Assembly: GCA_029932895.1 (NCBI GenBank)
Contig: JAOZPF010000003.1
Span: 10,688 to 34,078 of the forward strand
Length of the DNA: 23,391 bases
From: Anaerolineae bacterium
Lineage (GTDB): Bacteria; Chloroflexota; Anaerolineae; B4-G1; DUEL01
Direction of reading: 5' to 3'
Below are positions 1-6,929 of the stretch, piece by piece. Position numbers and translations under genes: made by a program. Below the pieces are notes generated by a model. That model saw nothing but the letters and a program-made list of their open reading frames with translations. It was not told the DNA's origin and searched no databases. The stretch's first letter is position 1. Every line of letters starts with the position of its first letter.

Positions 1-354
1 ATCCACGATCAGCAGGTCCAGGTCCGCCAGGTCCAGTTGTGGCAGCGCCCCCTGCAGCATCACCGCATCCAGGTGGCAGGCTCCACCGGTGTTGACCTGC
101 ACTGACGGCACACCGAGGGCAGCCACCCGGTCGGCATCCAGCGTGCTAGCTATATCGCCATCGATCCCGGCGATGCGGAACTCGGTGTGCAGCAGCTCTA
201 CGGTGCGCAGGATCAAGCTGGTCTTGCCCGCTCCGGGGGAGGCCATCAGGTTGATGGCAAAAACGCCGGCCTCGTCCAGCCGGGCGCGGTTGGCTGCCGC
301 CAACCGGTCGTTGGCGCTCAGGATGTTCTCGACGACGGGTACACGTGTGGCCAT
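1..354 (-). CDS. hypB: Hydrogenase/urease nickel incorporation GTPase HypB (partial, C-terminus outside window)
   Basis: HypB is a cytoplasmic SIMIBI GTPase that, with HypA, delivers nickel to [NiFe] hydrogenase (and sometimes urease) precursors. The 118 visible residues hold the hallmarks: a P-loop ASPGAGKTS near residues 38-46, the switch segment GDIASTLDADR, and the Cys-His pair in GGACHLDAV, which binds metal in characterised HypB proteins. The N-terminus lacks the histidine-rich or CxxCGC nickel-storage stretch of some HypBs. The ATG at 354 has an AGGAGGA ribosome site about 10 nt upstream. It follows the ADP-forming synthetase on the same strand with a 107-bp gap that carries its own promoter. 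The gene runs off the left edge, so hypA, hypC-F or hydrogenase genes may lie beyond. No other P-loop family fits as well. Confidence 0.93.
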   Translation of the reverse strand, partial: MATRVPVVENILSANDRLAAANRARLDEAGVFAINLMASPGAGKTSLILRTVELLHTEFRIAGIDGDIASTLDADRVAALGVPSVQVNTGGACHLDAVMLQGALPQLDLADLDLLIVD

Positions 355-379
355 ATCACCCTCTTCCTCCTGGATGGGG

Positions 380-407
380 AGTATACCAGAGTTCGATGGG
401 CGCGCAA
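380..407 (-). promoter_or_regulatory. Predicted sigma-A promoter of hypB (extended -10)
   Basis: On the minus strand, TTGCGC (402-407) lies 16 bp before TATACT (380-385), and the -10 box is preceded by TGG, giving an extended -10. Transcription would start near 373, leaving a leader of about 19 nt that contains the AGGAGGA ribosome site. The -35 is weak (3/6). The box suggests hypB can be transcribed independently of the upstream synthetase gene. Confidence 0.5.
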
Positions 408-461
408 CTCGCGAGTGGGGCGAGGGGCAGCCGCAGGCCACGCTCCCGGCGTGACGTTACC

Positions 462-2540
462 TTACCCCGCCAGGATGACGCGTACGTCCACTGCCCAGGC
501 CCCTTCCCCCTCTGCCCCTACGATCAGCGGGTTCAGGTCCACCTCCGCTATCTGCTCCAGATCAGCCACCAACTGGCCCACCCGACGCAGCGCGTCCGCC
601 GCCGCCGCCACGTCCCGCGCCGGCTGACCGCGCACACCCTTCAGCAGTCGCCCGGCGGCTGTCTCATCTATCATCTCTCGCGCCTCAACCTCGTCCAGCG
701 GTGCCAGGCGGAAGGCGACGTCCTTTAGCACCTCCACATAGGTCCCGCCCAGGCCGAACATCACCAGGGGACCGAACTGACTGTCGCGCTGCGCCCCCAC
801 GACGGTCTCCAGCCCCGGGGGGGCCATCCGTTGCACGAACCCCTGCTCTCCCGGTCCCACCATTCGTTCGAACGCCGTCCGCAGGGCGCGACTGTCCTCC
901 AACCCCAGCGCCACACCGCCCACATCCGCCTTGTGCACCACACCAGGAGCCACTCGCTTTAGGGCCACCGGGTAGCCGATCCGCTCCGCCAGTGCAATGG
1001 CTGCTGCGGCGGTGGAAGCCAAACCGGAAGGCGGCACGACGAGGCCGTAGGCCGCTGCCAGTTCCGCCCCTGCCTGGGCATCCAGCGCGCGCTGCCCGGC
1101 TTTCACCGCCCGCCCGATCACCTCCAGCGCCAGTTCCCGCTTCACCCCCGCTGCCGGCTCCAGGCTGACGGGGGGGCGGGCCTGGACGCGGCCGTACTGG
1201 TACAGCGCGCCCAGTCCCAGGGCGGCGCGGGCCGGGGTCAGGTAGTGAGGGACGGAGTGAGCGTGGAGAGCGCGGGCGGCGGCGCCGATGCCACCGCCGC
1301 CAGAGATGCAGCAGACGACCGGTTTGGCTGTCTGTTCTGCGCCGCGCCCCACCGCCACCGCCACGTCGTGCGGAGGGGTGATCGCCTGCGGCACAAAGAC
1401 CACCATCACTCCATCCACCTCCTCCGCCGCCAGCAACACCCGTAGTGCCGCCGTATAGTGGCTCGGTTGGGGCCCTCCCAACATGTCCACCGGATTGCCC
1501 GTCATCGTCCCCGGCGGACAGACCTCCCGCAGCCGGGCCTGGGTTTCGGCGCTCAGGTTTGCCAGGCGCATCCCGTACCGGTCGAGCGCGTCGGCCCCCA
1601 CCGCCGACGGTCCGCCAGCGTTGGTCAGGATGGCGATCTCGGGGCCGGCGGGGGGGCGGCGGTAAGCCAGGGCGATGGCCCCATCGACCAGTTCCTCCAG
1701 GTTGTCCACCGGGAGGGCTCCGGCGCGGTGGCAGGCCGCCAGGAAGGCCTGGTCGGCTCCCGCCAGCGCTCCTGTGTGGGAGGCCACCGCCCGTGTCCCG
1801 CTGGGGGTGCGCCCGGCCTTGAGCACCACCAATGGCTTGTGCGGTGTCATCCGCGCTGCCGTCTCCACGAAACGCTTCCCATCGGGCACCCCCTCGATGT
1901 AGGCAGCCACGGTCTTGGTGTTGGGGTCGGCTGCCAGCGACGCCAGCGCGTCGGCAAGGTCGATGTCGGCCTGATTGCCCAGGCTGACGATGCGGGAAAA
2001 GCCGACGCCCACCGCGCTGGCCCAGTCCATCGTCCCCCCACAGACCGCGCCAGAGTGGGAGACAAAGCCAATGACCCCTTGCTCCGGCATGGTGCGGCTA
2101 AAGGTGGTGTCGATCGGGGTGTAGGTGTCTATCACGCCGACGCAGTTAGGGCCGATAAAGCGCATTCCATAGCGACGGGCAATCTCCTGCAACTCGGCCT
2201 CCCGTTCCCGTCCGCCAGCTCCCAGTTCGGCGAACCCGGATGCGATCAGGACGGCGGCGCGGATGCCGCGCTCGCCGCAGGCCGCCAGCGCCTCCGCCGT
2301 CCGCTCGGCGGCGAGGACGATCACAGCCAGCTCGACGGGGTCGGGCACTTGCGCCACGGAGGCATAGACCCGCAGCCCCAGCAGTTCTCCTCCCTTGGGA
2401 TTGACCGGGTAGATCGGACCGGAATAACCATGGGTGACCAGGTTGCGCAGTACGCCGTGACTCAACTTGAGTGGGTTGCTGCTGGCTCCCAGCACGGCGA
2501 CGCCGTGGGGATGGAAGAAGGTGTAAAGCGGGTCTGCCAC
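462..2540 (-). CDS. Acyl/acetyl-CoA synthetase, ADP-forming (fused alpha-beta acetate--CoA ligase family)
   Basis: Enzymes of this family interconvert acyl-CoA + ADP + Pi with free acid + CoA + ATP, so they can make ATP from fermentation products. The 692-residue protein carries both subunits on one chain: a CoA-binding Rossmann domain (about 1-135, with VLGASSNP), succinyl-CoA-synthetase-like ligase domains (about 150-450), and an ATP-grasp domain (about 470-690). His255 in ASHTGALAG matches the phosphorylated alpha-subunit histidine of characterised ACDs, and His536 in HKADVGGV matches the beta-subunit histidine. I chose the GTG at 2540 because GGAGGAGGC precedes it by about 5 nt; an in-frame ATG 16 codons upstream has no ribosome site and adds a non-conserved tail. 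Substrate (acetate, propionate, aryl acids) cannot be told. Some family members are regulatory acyltransferases, but no GNAT domain is present. Confidence 0.92.
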   Translation of the reverse strand: MADPLYTFFHPHGVAVLGASSNPLKLSHGVLRNLVTHGYSGPIYPVNPKGGELLGLRVYASVAQVPDPVELAVIVLAAERTAEALAACGERGIRAAVLIASGFAELGAGGREREAELQEIARRYGMRFIGPNCVGVIDTYTPIDTTFSRTMPEQGVIGFVSHSGAVCGGTMDWASAVGVGFSRIVSLGNQADIDLADALASLAADPNTKTVAAYIEGVPDGKRFVETAARMTPHKPLVVLKAGRTPSGTRAVASHTGALAGADQAFLAACHRAGALPVDNLEELVDGAIALAYRRPPAGPEIAILTNAGGPSAVGADALDRYGMRLANLSAETQARLREVCPPGTMTGNPVDMLGGPQPSHYTAALRVLLAAEEVDGVMVVFVPQAITPPHDVAVAVGRGAEQTAKPVVCCISGGGGIGAAARALHAHSVPHYLTPARAALGLGALYQYGRVQARPPVSLEPAAGVKRELALEVIGRAVKAGQRALDAQAGAELAAAYGLVVPPSGLASTAAAAIALAERIGYPVALKRVAPGVVHKADVGGVALGLEDSRALRTAFERMVGPGEQGFVQRMAPPGLETVVGAQRDSQFGPLVMFGLGGTYVEVLKDVAFRLAPLDEVEAREMIDETAAGRLLKGVRGQPARDVAAAADALRRVGQLVADLEQIAEVDLNPLIVGAEGEGAWAVDVRVILAG

Positions 2541-2610
2541 TGTTGCCTCCTCCGAGCTGTGGTATATACTGGGGGCATGATACCCCAAAGTGTGTGGTTT
2601 TGTCCAGTCG

Positions 2611-2647
2611 GATTGCAGCGGATTAAGCAGATTGAGCAGATTGTGGT
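2611..2647. repeat. Short degenerate 9-10 bp direct repeat in the divergent spacer
   Basis: Four consecutive units begin GATTG or GATTA: GATTGCAGCG, GATTAAGCA, GATTGAGCA and GATTGTGGT. They lie between the divergent synthetase (-) and SDR (+) genes. They could be a binding array or simple slippage-derived sequence; the sequence alone does not decide. Confidence 0.5.
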
Positions 2648-2686
2648 AGGGGCGCGTCTGTGTGTGCCCACCCGGATGAGGTAAGT

Positions 2687-3604
2687 ATGCAGGGGAACCA
2701 GAATCGAGAGCGGCGAGAGAAGGGCAAGCCGCGCCTGCTGGTCACCGGCGGCAGTGGCTACTTGGGCGCGTGGGTGGTGCGTCTCGCCAGTGCTGGCTGG
2801 GACGTGGTCGCCACCTATCTGACCCATCCCCGCGCCACGCCTGGCGTGATTTGGCACCGGTTGGACGTGCGGGAGGCGGCGGCGGTGGCGACGCTGCTGG
2901 ACGAGGTGGGTCCGGCGGTGGTCGTGCACCTGGCGGCGGTCAACCCCGGCTGGCGCGGCAGCTTTGCGGACAATGTGACAGGCACGCGCCACGTCGCCCG
3001 CGCCGCTGCCGCCCACCATGCTCGCCTGGTCCACATCTCCAGCGACGTGGTCTTTGACGGGGAGCGGGGCAACTATGTCGAAACAGACCCGCCGGCTCCG
3101 CTCAACCCCTACGGGCGCAGCAAGGCGCGGGCCGAGGAGGAGGTGCGGCGGGCCGGGGGAGAGGCGGTCATCGTGCGCACTTCGCTCATCTATGGCTGGC
3201 GACCGCGCATCGACCGCCATATCGCCTGGGTCATAGAGGGACTGCGCGGCGGCAAGCCGGTGCGTCTCTTTACCGATGAGATACGCTGTCCGATCTGGGT
3301 GGAGAGCCTCGCAGCGGCAGTGGTCGAGCTGGCGGGGCTGGAGTATGTGGGCGTCTTGCACGTGGCTGGCGGTCAGCCGCTCTCGCGCTACGAGTTCGGC
3401 ACGCGGCTGCTGCGTTTTTACGGACTGAACCCGGGTCCGGTCATCCCGACCAGCAGTCGGGATAGTGGCCTGGTGCGTCCTCTCGACTGCACCCTGGATT
3501 GCTCACGCGCCCGCGCGCTTCTCCACACTGAACTGCCCGGCGTGGATGAGGTGCTGAAACGGCAGCCGCCCCCTGCTCTGGGCCGGGCCATCAACGGAAG
3601 CTGA
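2687..3604 (+). CDS. NAD(P)-dependent sugar epimerase/dTDP-4-dehydrorhamnose reductase-like SDR
   Basis: This is an extended short-chain dehydrogenase/reductase of 305 residues resembling RmlD, which reduces dTDP-4-keto-sugars in the cytoplasm. It has the nucleotide-binding glycine motif GGSGYLG (21-27), the NAD-adjacent HLAAVNPG segment (81-88), the catalytic serine region ISSDVVFDG (117-125) and the YGRSK catalytic pair (Tyr142, Lys146). The C-terminal substrate domain has the RmlD-like ending, with DCTLDCSRAR in place of the usual sugar-binding loop. I preferred the ATG at 2687, which has GAGG about 6 nt upstream, to a GTG at 2660 without a ribosome site. No rhamnose-pathway genes (rmlA, B, C) are adjacent, so the substrate is unknown; it could also act on other nucleotide sugars. 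It converges with the creatininase-family gene, with 3 bp between stops. Confidence 0.82.
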   Translation: MQGNQNRERREKGKPRLLVTGGSGYLGAWVVRLASAGWDVVATYLTHPRATPGVIWHRLDVREAAAVATLLDEVGPAVVVHLAAVNPGWRGSFADNVTGTRHVARAAAAHHARLVHISSDVVFDGERGNYVETDPPAPLNPYGRSKARAEEEVRRAGGEAVIVRTSLIYGWRPRIDRHIAWVIEGLRGGKPVRLFTDEIRCPIWVESLAAAVVELAGLEYVGVLHVAGGQPLSRYEFGTRLLRFYGLNPGPVIPTSSRDSGLVRPLDCTLDCSRARALLHTELPGVDEVLKRQPPPALGRAINGS

Positions 3605-3607
3605 CGG

Positions 3608-4294
3608 TCACAGTTCCCGAAGCGCTGCGATCATCGCTTCTACCGCGGCGGTAAACAAACGGTCCATTACCTCCGCTGGGGCCCGATACGGTCCGCCGAA
3701 GGAGCCGTCGCCCAGAGCAGCGCGACAGGCAGCGGCCGAGCTGGTGCAGGGGACTTGCACCGGTTCCTTCTCCCCATCGGGGACGGGGGCCACGCGGGTG
3801 AGGGCCATGTTCTCCGACCAGTTGGCGTGGTGCTGGACCAACCCTGCCTCGCGGGCCACACTGTCCACCGCCGGATGGAGCCACCACTGGAACAGGGCGA
3901 ACCGCGCGTCTGGATGAGCGTTGCTCAGTTCGACCAGGAGCGGCGTCAGCAGGCCAGTGTTGCCTCCGTGACCGTTGCTCACCAGCACGCGGCGAAAGCC
4001 CTGAGCCAACAATCCCTCGATCAGTTCCCGCATCACGGCCCCAAAGGTCTCTGGCGAGAGGCTGATGGTGCCTGGGTAGGCGATAAAGTAAGGCGAGAGC
4101 CCAAAGGGGAAGGGGGGTACGACGAGCACGTTCTCCCGGCGGCAGGCCTCCTCTGCCACGGCTAGGGGAACGCGGATATCGGACATCAGGCTCAGGTAGC
4201 CGTGCTGTTCACACGCTCCGGTGATTACCACCACCCGGTCATCCTGGGTCAGGTACTGCTCCACTTGCATCCAGTTCAGGTCACCTAGCAACAT
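3608..4294 (-). CDS. Creatininase family protein (metal-dependent amidohydrolase)
   Basis: Creatininase-fold enzymes hydrolyse cyclic or linear amide bonds with a dinuclear metal centre; relatives include creatininase, the riboflavin-pathway amidohydrolase ArfB and the mycofactocin peptidase MftE. The 228-residue protein has the metal-binding ACEQHG (28-32), Asp39, and the signature NGHGGN (107-112). A later HHANWSEN (155-162) occupies the place of the usual HAGxxETS segment. The family is normally about 230-270 residues, so this is near the short end but complete. The ATG at 4294 has GAGGAGG about 6 nt upstream. It is monocistronic behind a strong promoter, and nothing nearby points to creatinine, riboflavin or mycofactocin metabolism, so the substrate is unassigned. 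Confidence 0.88.
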   Translation of the reverse strand: MLLGDLNWMQVEQYLTQDDRVVVITGACEQHGYLSLMSDIRVPLAVAEEACRRENVLVVPPFPFGLSPYFIAYPGTISLSPETFGAVMRELIEGLLAQGFRRVLVSNGHGGNTGLLTPLLVELSNAHPDARFALFQWWLHPAVDSVAREAGLVQHHANWSENMALTRVAPVPDGEKEPVQVPCTSSAAACRAALGDGSFGGPYRAPAEVMDRLFTAAVEAMIAALREL

Positions 4295-4323
4295 CTGGAC
4301 CTCCTCGTGCGACTGCGGGGTGG

Positions 4324-4351
4324 ATTATAGTCAAGTGGGGGGACAAGTCAA
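4324..4351 (-). promoter_or_regulatory. Strong predicted sigma-A promoter for the creatininase-family gene
   Basis: Minus-strand TTGACT (4346-4351) is separated by 16 bp from a perfect TATAAT (4324-4329). Transcription would begin near 4317, giving a leader of about 23 nt that includes the ribosome site. A second TTGACT overlaps the -10 region, so TTGACT occurs twice in 24 bp. Confidence 0.72.
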
Positions 4352-4363
4352 TCGGTCGTACTA

Positions 4364-4560
4364 GTGAACGGGTGGCTGGAGCGGGAGACTGCCCATGGGC
4401 TGGAGGTGGACGACGCACTGCGGGTCATCTATGCTGGTCTCGATTACGTTTGTGCCGAGCGGCTGACCGCCAGCCCGCCCGACTGTTACCGGGCTGTGGC
4501 GGCGAAGGTACGCGCTACCTTGAGCGACACGGCTAGTATTATCTCGGGTAGCTGCTCACC
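4364..4560 (+). pseudogene. Possible degraded transposase remnant
   Basis: A GTG-initiated reading frame starts here. Its segment DDALRVIYAGLDYVCAERL (from about residue 16) followed by KVRATLSDTASI resembles the helix-turn-helix region of integrase-type transposases of ISNCY-like elements, which typically read ALxxLWxAxDxxCgKRLxP and later LxxiSxATIDRLL. The part between them is far shorter than in intact proteins, no DDE catalytic core follows, and no ribosome site precedes. After about 4560 the frame has no recognisable features. I read it as a remnant, by resemblance only; it could be chance coding-like sequence. Confidence 0.3.
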
Positions 4561-4614
4561 CTCCCGCAGGCTTGGCAGCGGTTTCGGGGCGAGAGCGGTT
4601 GCACTGTCGGACAG

Positions 4615-4639
4615 GGTAAATGGTTTCAACAGATTTACC
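4615..4639. repeat. Imperfect hairpin
   Basis: GGTAAAT (4615-4621) pairs with ATTTACC (4633-4639) across an 11-nt loop. Outside it GGACA and TGTCC extend the pairing with bulges. It lies in the gene-free patch and has no T-run that would make it an intrinsic terminator. Confidence 0.4.
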
Positions 4640-4690
4640 GGTTTGTCCACAATCCAGGGCAAGTTGCTGTGCTACGATTCGTTTTTTTCT

Positions 4691-4847
4691 AAACTGGAGT
4701 CTGGCAAATTTTCAGAATGCCCATATCTTGGGGTGGGCGACAATAAAAGCGCTAGATATGGGGGTTCGTAGTAGCGGCTTTAGCCGCTTTTGAGCCTTTG
4801 GGACGGCTGAAGCCGTCACTACGAACAAAAACGCCAGTGTCCAGTTC
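4691..4847. mobile_element. Possible MITE-like element bounded by imperfect inverted repeats
   Basis: AAACTGGAGTCTGGC (4691-4705) matches the reverse complement of 4833-4847 (GAACTGGACACTGGC) at 12 of 15 positions. The 157-bp interval encloses the cloverleaf repeat at 4764-4826 and no gene. The arrangement resembles a miniature inverted-repeat element or the fused ends of a deleted insertion sequence. No clear flanking target duplication was identified. Confidence 0.4.
4764..4826. repeat. 63-bp cloverleaf-like palindromic repeat (REP/MITE type)
   Basis: Outer arms GTTCGTAGT (4764-4772) and ACTACGAAC (4818-4826) are perfect complements. Inside are two perfect 7-bp hairpins with 2-nt loops: AGCGGCT-TT-AGCCGCT (4773-4788) and GACGGCT-GA-AGCCGTC (4802-4817), joined by a 13-nt linker. 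The first inner hairpin abuts its outer arm directly, and so does the second, so all three stems can stack as a three-way junction. The two inner stems are related to each other (xxCGGCT). Such designs are typical of dispersed REP-like elements. Confidence 0.8.
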
Positions 4848-4865
4848 TAAATTCGCTCTAGCAGG

Positions 4866-5447
4866 TTATCGGGGAGACCTGTAGCATAGGGGTTCGTGCC
4901 CGTTTTTCGCTTGTTTTTGAACTATTTTGCTGCCCATAGGCCGCCACCGAGCGGCCAATATAGCCGGGTCGATCTTGTCCTCCACCGTCAGTCCGCCGGC
5001 CCACACCACTCCCGGCAGGTCGAGCACGGCGGCGGGGTCGGCGGCCGGAACCGACGCTATCCACGCATAGTCCGGCACGTACTTGAGCAGCCTCACGTCC
5101 ATAGCCGCGAACGCCGTTTTGGCCGCCTGGCGCGGGATAAAGTCGAGTTGGAGCAGGACGTGAACCCGCCCTATTGCTGACGTCGCCGGGCGCGGCAGTG
5201 CCGGCCGGTCCGCTGCCGGGGGAGTGAAATGACCGGATTTGAGGTAGATAGTGTGACTGCTGTGGATTGTGGTGGATGCCGGAACCGGTGCGCGCTGTGC
5301 GCTGCTATCTGCTCGCGGCGTTTCTGGGGGTGTTGGCGCAGAAGCGGCTTGCGTCGCAGAGGTTACCAAGTGGCTTGCCAGCGGTAGAAGCAGGCTGGCG
5401 ATGAGTACAAACCGCCCCAGTGCCCAAGATTTGCCGCGCGAGTGCAT
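4866..5447 (-). pseudogene. Truncated secreted subtilisin-like (S8) protease: signal peptide and N-terminal prodomain only
   Basis: The 193-residue frame starts at the ATG at 5447, preceded by GGAGGG. Residues 11-36 form a signal peptide (hydrophobic FVLIASLLLPLASHL), followed by a Pro/Ala/Ser-rich linker. Residues 93-160 (GRVHVLLQLDFIP, LLKYVPDYAWIASVP, VLDLPGVVWAG) resemble the inhibitory N-terminal prodomain of large S8 proteases common in Chloroflexota. The match stops near residue 165-170 (about 4940), where GC content drops; the last 25 residues look like read-through to a chance stop. The Asp/His/Ser catalytic domain is absent. It is therefore probably a decayed gene, cut next to the repeat-rich patch. 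An independent small secreted protein is less likely. Confidence 0.62.
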
Positions 5448-5473
5448 TTTAGCCCTCCTCTCTGTGGAAATCA

Positions 5474-5493
5474 CACTTGCCAACCTGCAAGTG
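5474..5493. promoter_or_regulatory. Perfect 7-bp inverted repeat in the leader of the truncated protease
   Basis: CACTTGC (5474-5480) and GCAAGTG (5487-5493) are perfect complements around CAACCT. On the minus strand the repeat lies between the predicted start of transcription and the ATG at 5447, about 27 nt upstream of the latter. It could be an operator or an RNA hairpin; no regulator gene is nearby. Confidence 0.4.
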
Positions 5494-5550
5494 GGCTGGG
5501 TGCGTTCTAGTAGTGGAGAGGAGGAGAAAAACGCCTGGCTGGCAGAGCAA

Positions 5551-5579
5551 ATTATACTGCCATTTGATTTTCCCAGCAA
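5551..5579 (-). promoter_or_regulatory. Predicted promoter of the truncated protease
   Basis: A perfect TATAAT (5551-5556, minus strand) has TTGCTG 17 bp upstream (5574-5579). The leader to the ATG at 5447 would be about 97 nt. The -35 is poor, so this rests mainly on the -10. If active, the broken gene is still transcribed. Confidence 0.45.
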
Positions 5580-5651
5580 GGCAGCGATTGGCGAGGGATT
5601 TTCAAGGAGTGGTTGTGGGTTTTTGTGCCCTGTCCTGCTCTGAGCGTGGCC

Positions 5652-6929
5652 TCACGCCGTCGCTCGCGGCTCCGGCAGCCCTCGCGCCAGTCCATACCCG
5701 ACCAGACACAGGGTCAGGGCCACGACAAAGAGGCCGGCAAAGCCCAGGAGGTCGACGACCAGCCCCCCCATCCCGGATAGCAGCGTGATCACTCCCATCA
5801 GCGTGTTGGAGAAACCCAGGTAGAGCGGTCGCTCGGCATCGGGCACCAGTTCTAGCAAAAAGTTGCTGCCTGTCAACACCTGCGAGGGACGCAGTGCGCC
5901 GTCCAGGACAAAGAGGGGCAGCACCAGATAGGGCAGCCAGTCCCCCTGAGGGTGGAAGAAACTCACCGTTCCCACCAGGACCAGCGCCAAGAGCGCCGTC
6001 ATGCCGTTGCCCAGGCTCTGGATTCGCAGCGCCAACTGGTTCCCGCGCCGGTCGCTCAGCCACCCCCAGGGCAGGTTAAAGAGCAATTGGGCCGCCACGC
6101 GGACGGCCACATAGAGCCCCACCATACCGGCTGGCGCGCCCAGCACCTCCTTGGCATAGAGGCCGTAGAAAGGAAGGGCCACACTCGCCAATCCCAGCAC
6201 CAGCCTGGTCGCCAGGAAACGGCGGTAGACCCAATCCTGCCACAGAATCTTGCGGGCACGCCGGATTTGTTCCCCCACGGTCAGTGTCTCCTGCACCGTC
6301 TCGCCCGGTGGCTCGCGGATAGAGATGAAAGCCAGCAGTGCCGGGACCATCACTGCGCAGTAAAGCCCAAAGAGCACCGCATGGCCGTGGGGAAAGGGCA
6401 AAGAGGGAGAGTTGAGGACCGCTTTCACGATCCAGCCGGCCCCCAGCCCCAGGAGGCCGCCCAGGAATTGGCGTATGGAAAAGAGTCGCCCTCTCCGCTG
6501 GGGCGGAATGGTCTTGGCCGTCACGTCAAAGAAGGAGAGCCCTGCCAGCCCGGCGGAGAGGCGGGCAGCGCCGTAGAGAAGGAAGAAGGCGAGGAGCAGG
6601 AGGTGTGGGTCATCGACCAGCCAGACGGTCGCTGCCAGCAGAATCCAGGCTGCGGTGCGGATTGCCGCTGCCAGGGTGTAGGTGGGCATTTTGCGCTCCA
6701 TCCGCTGCAAGCGGGTGGAGACGAAAATCTGGGGCAGGAACCAGCCCGCGTTGCCCAACGGGGCCACCAGGCCAATGAGCAGGTTCGAGTCGGTGAGCTG
6801 GCTCACGAACCATGTCAGCACGAGTGGCGGGTCGATCAGCCGCTCGGCAAAGTTAAAGGCGGCACCGTTAAAAACGCTGAGGGTAAAGTTGCGCCGGACC
6901 TCTCGCCGGGGAATGACAGCCTCGCTCAC
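5652..6929 (-). CDS. Major facilitator superfamily transporter
   Basis: This 425-residue inner-membrane protein has about 11-12 hydrophobic segments in two halves, split by a cytoplasmic loop at about 203-238 (REPPGETVQETLTVGEQIRR), the usual MFS plan. IPPQRRGRLFSIRQFLG (141-157) and GWLSDRRGNQ in the second half correspond to the conserved short loop after TM2 of each repeat. Substrate is not evident; it resembles poorly characterised multidrug-efflux-like MFS proteins of Chloroflexota and Firmicutes. It begins with GTG at 6929, overlapping the TGA of the XdhC-family gene by 4 bp, with GGGGGAGGGG just upstream, so the two are translationally coupled. It is the last gene of the six-gene minus-strand run. 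No intrinsic terminator is visible after it. Confidence 0.88.
   Translation of the reverse strand: MSEAVIPRREVRRNFTLSVFNGAAFNFAERLIDPPLVLTWFVSQLTDSNLLIGLVAPLGNAGWFLPQIFVSTRLQRMERKMPTYTLAAAIRTAAWILLAATVWLVDDPHLLLLAFFLLYGAARLSAGLAGLSFFDVTAKTIPPQRRGRLFSIRQFLGGLLGLGAGWIVKAVLNSPSLPFPHGHAVLFGLYCAVMVPALLAFISIREPPGETVQETLTVGEQIRRARKILWQDWVYRRFLATRLVLGLASVALPFYGLYAKEVLGAPAGMVGLYVAVRVAAQLLFNLPWGWLSDRRGNQLALRIQSLGNGMTALLALVLVGTVSFFHPQGDWLPYLVLPLFVLDGALRPSQVLTGSNFLLELVPDAERPLYLGFSNTLMGVITLLSGMGGLVVDLLGFAGLFVVALTLCLVGYGLARGLPEPRATA

Noticed and set aside
1458..2684. 408-codon plus-strand open frame opposite the acyl-CoA synthetase
   Set aside because: It is antisense to a gene with intact catalytic motifs and has no ribosome site or recognisable domain.
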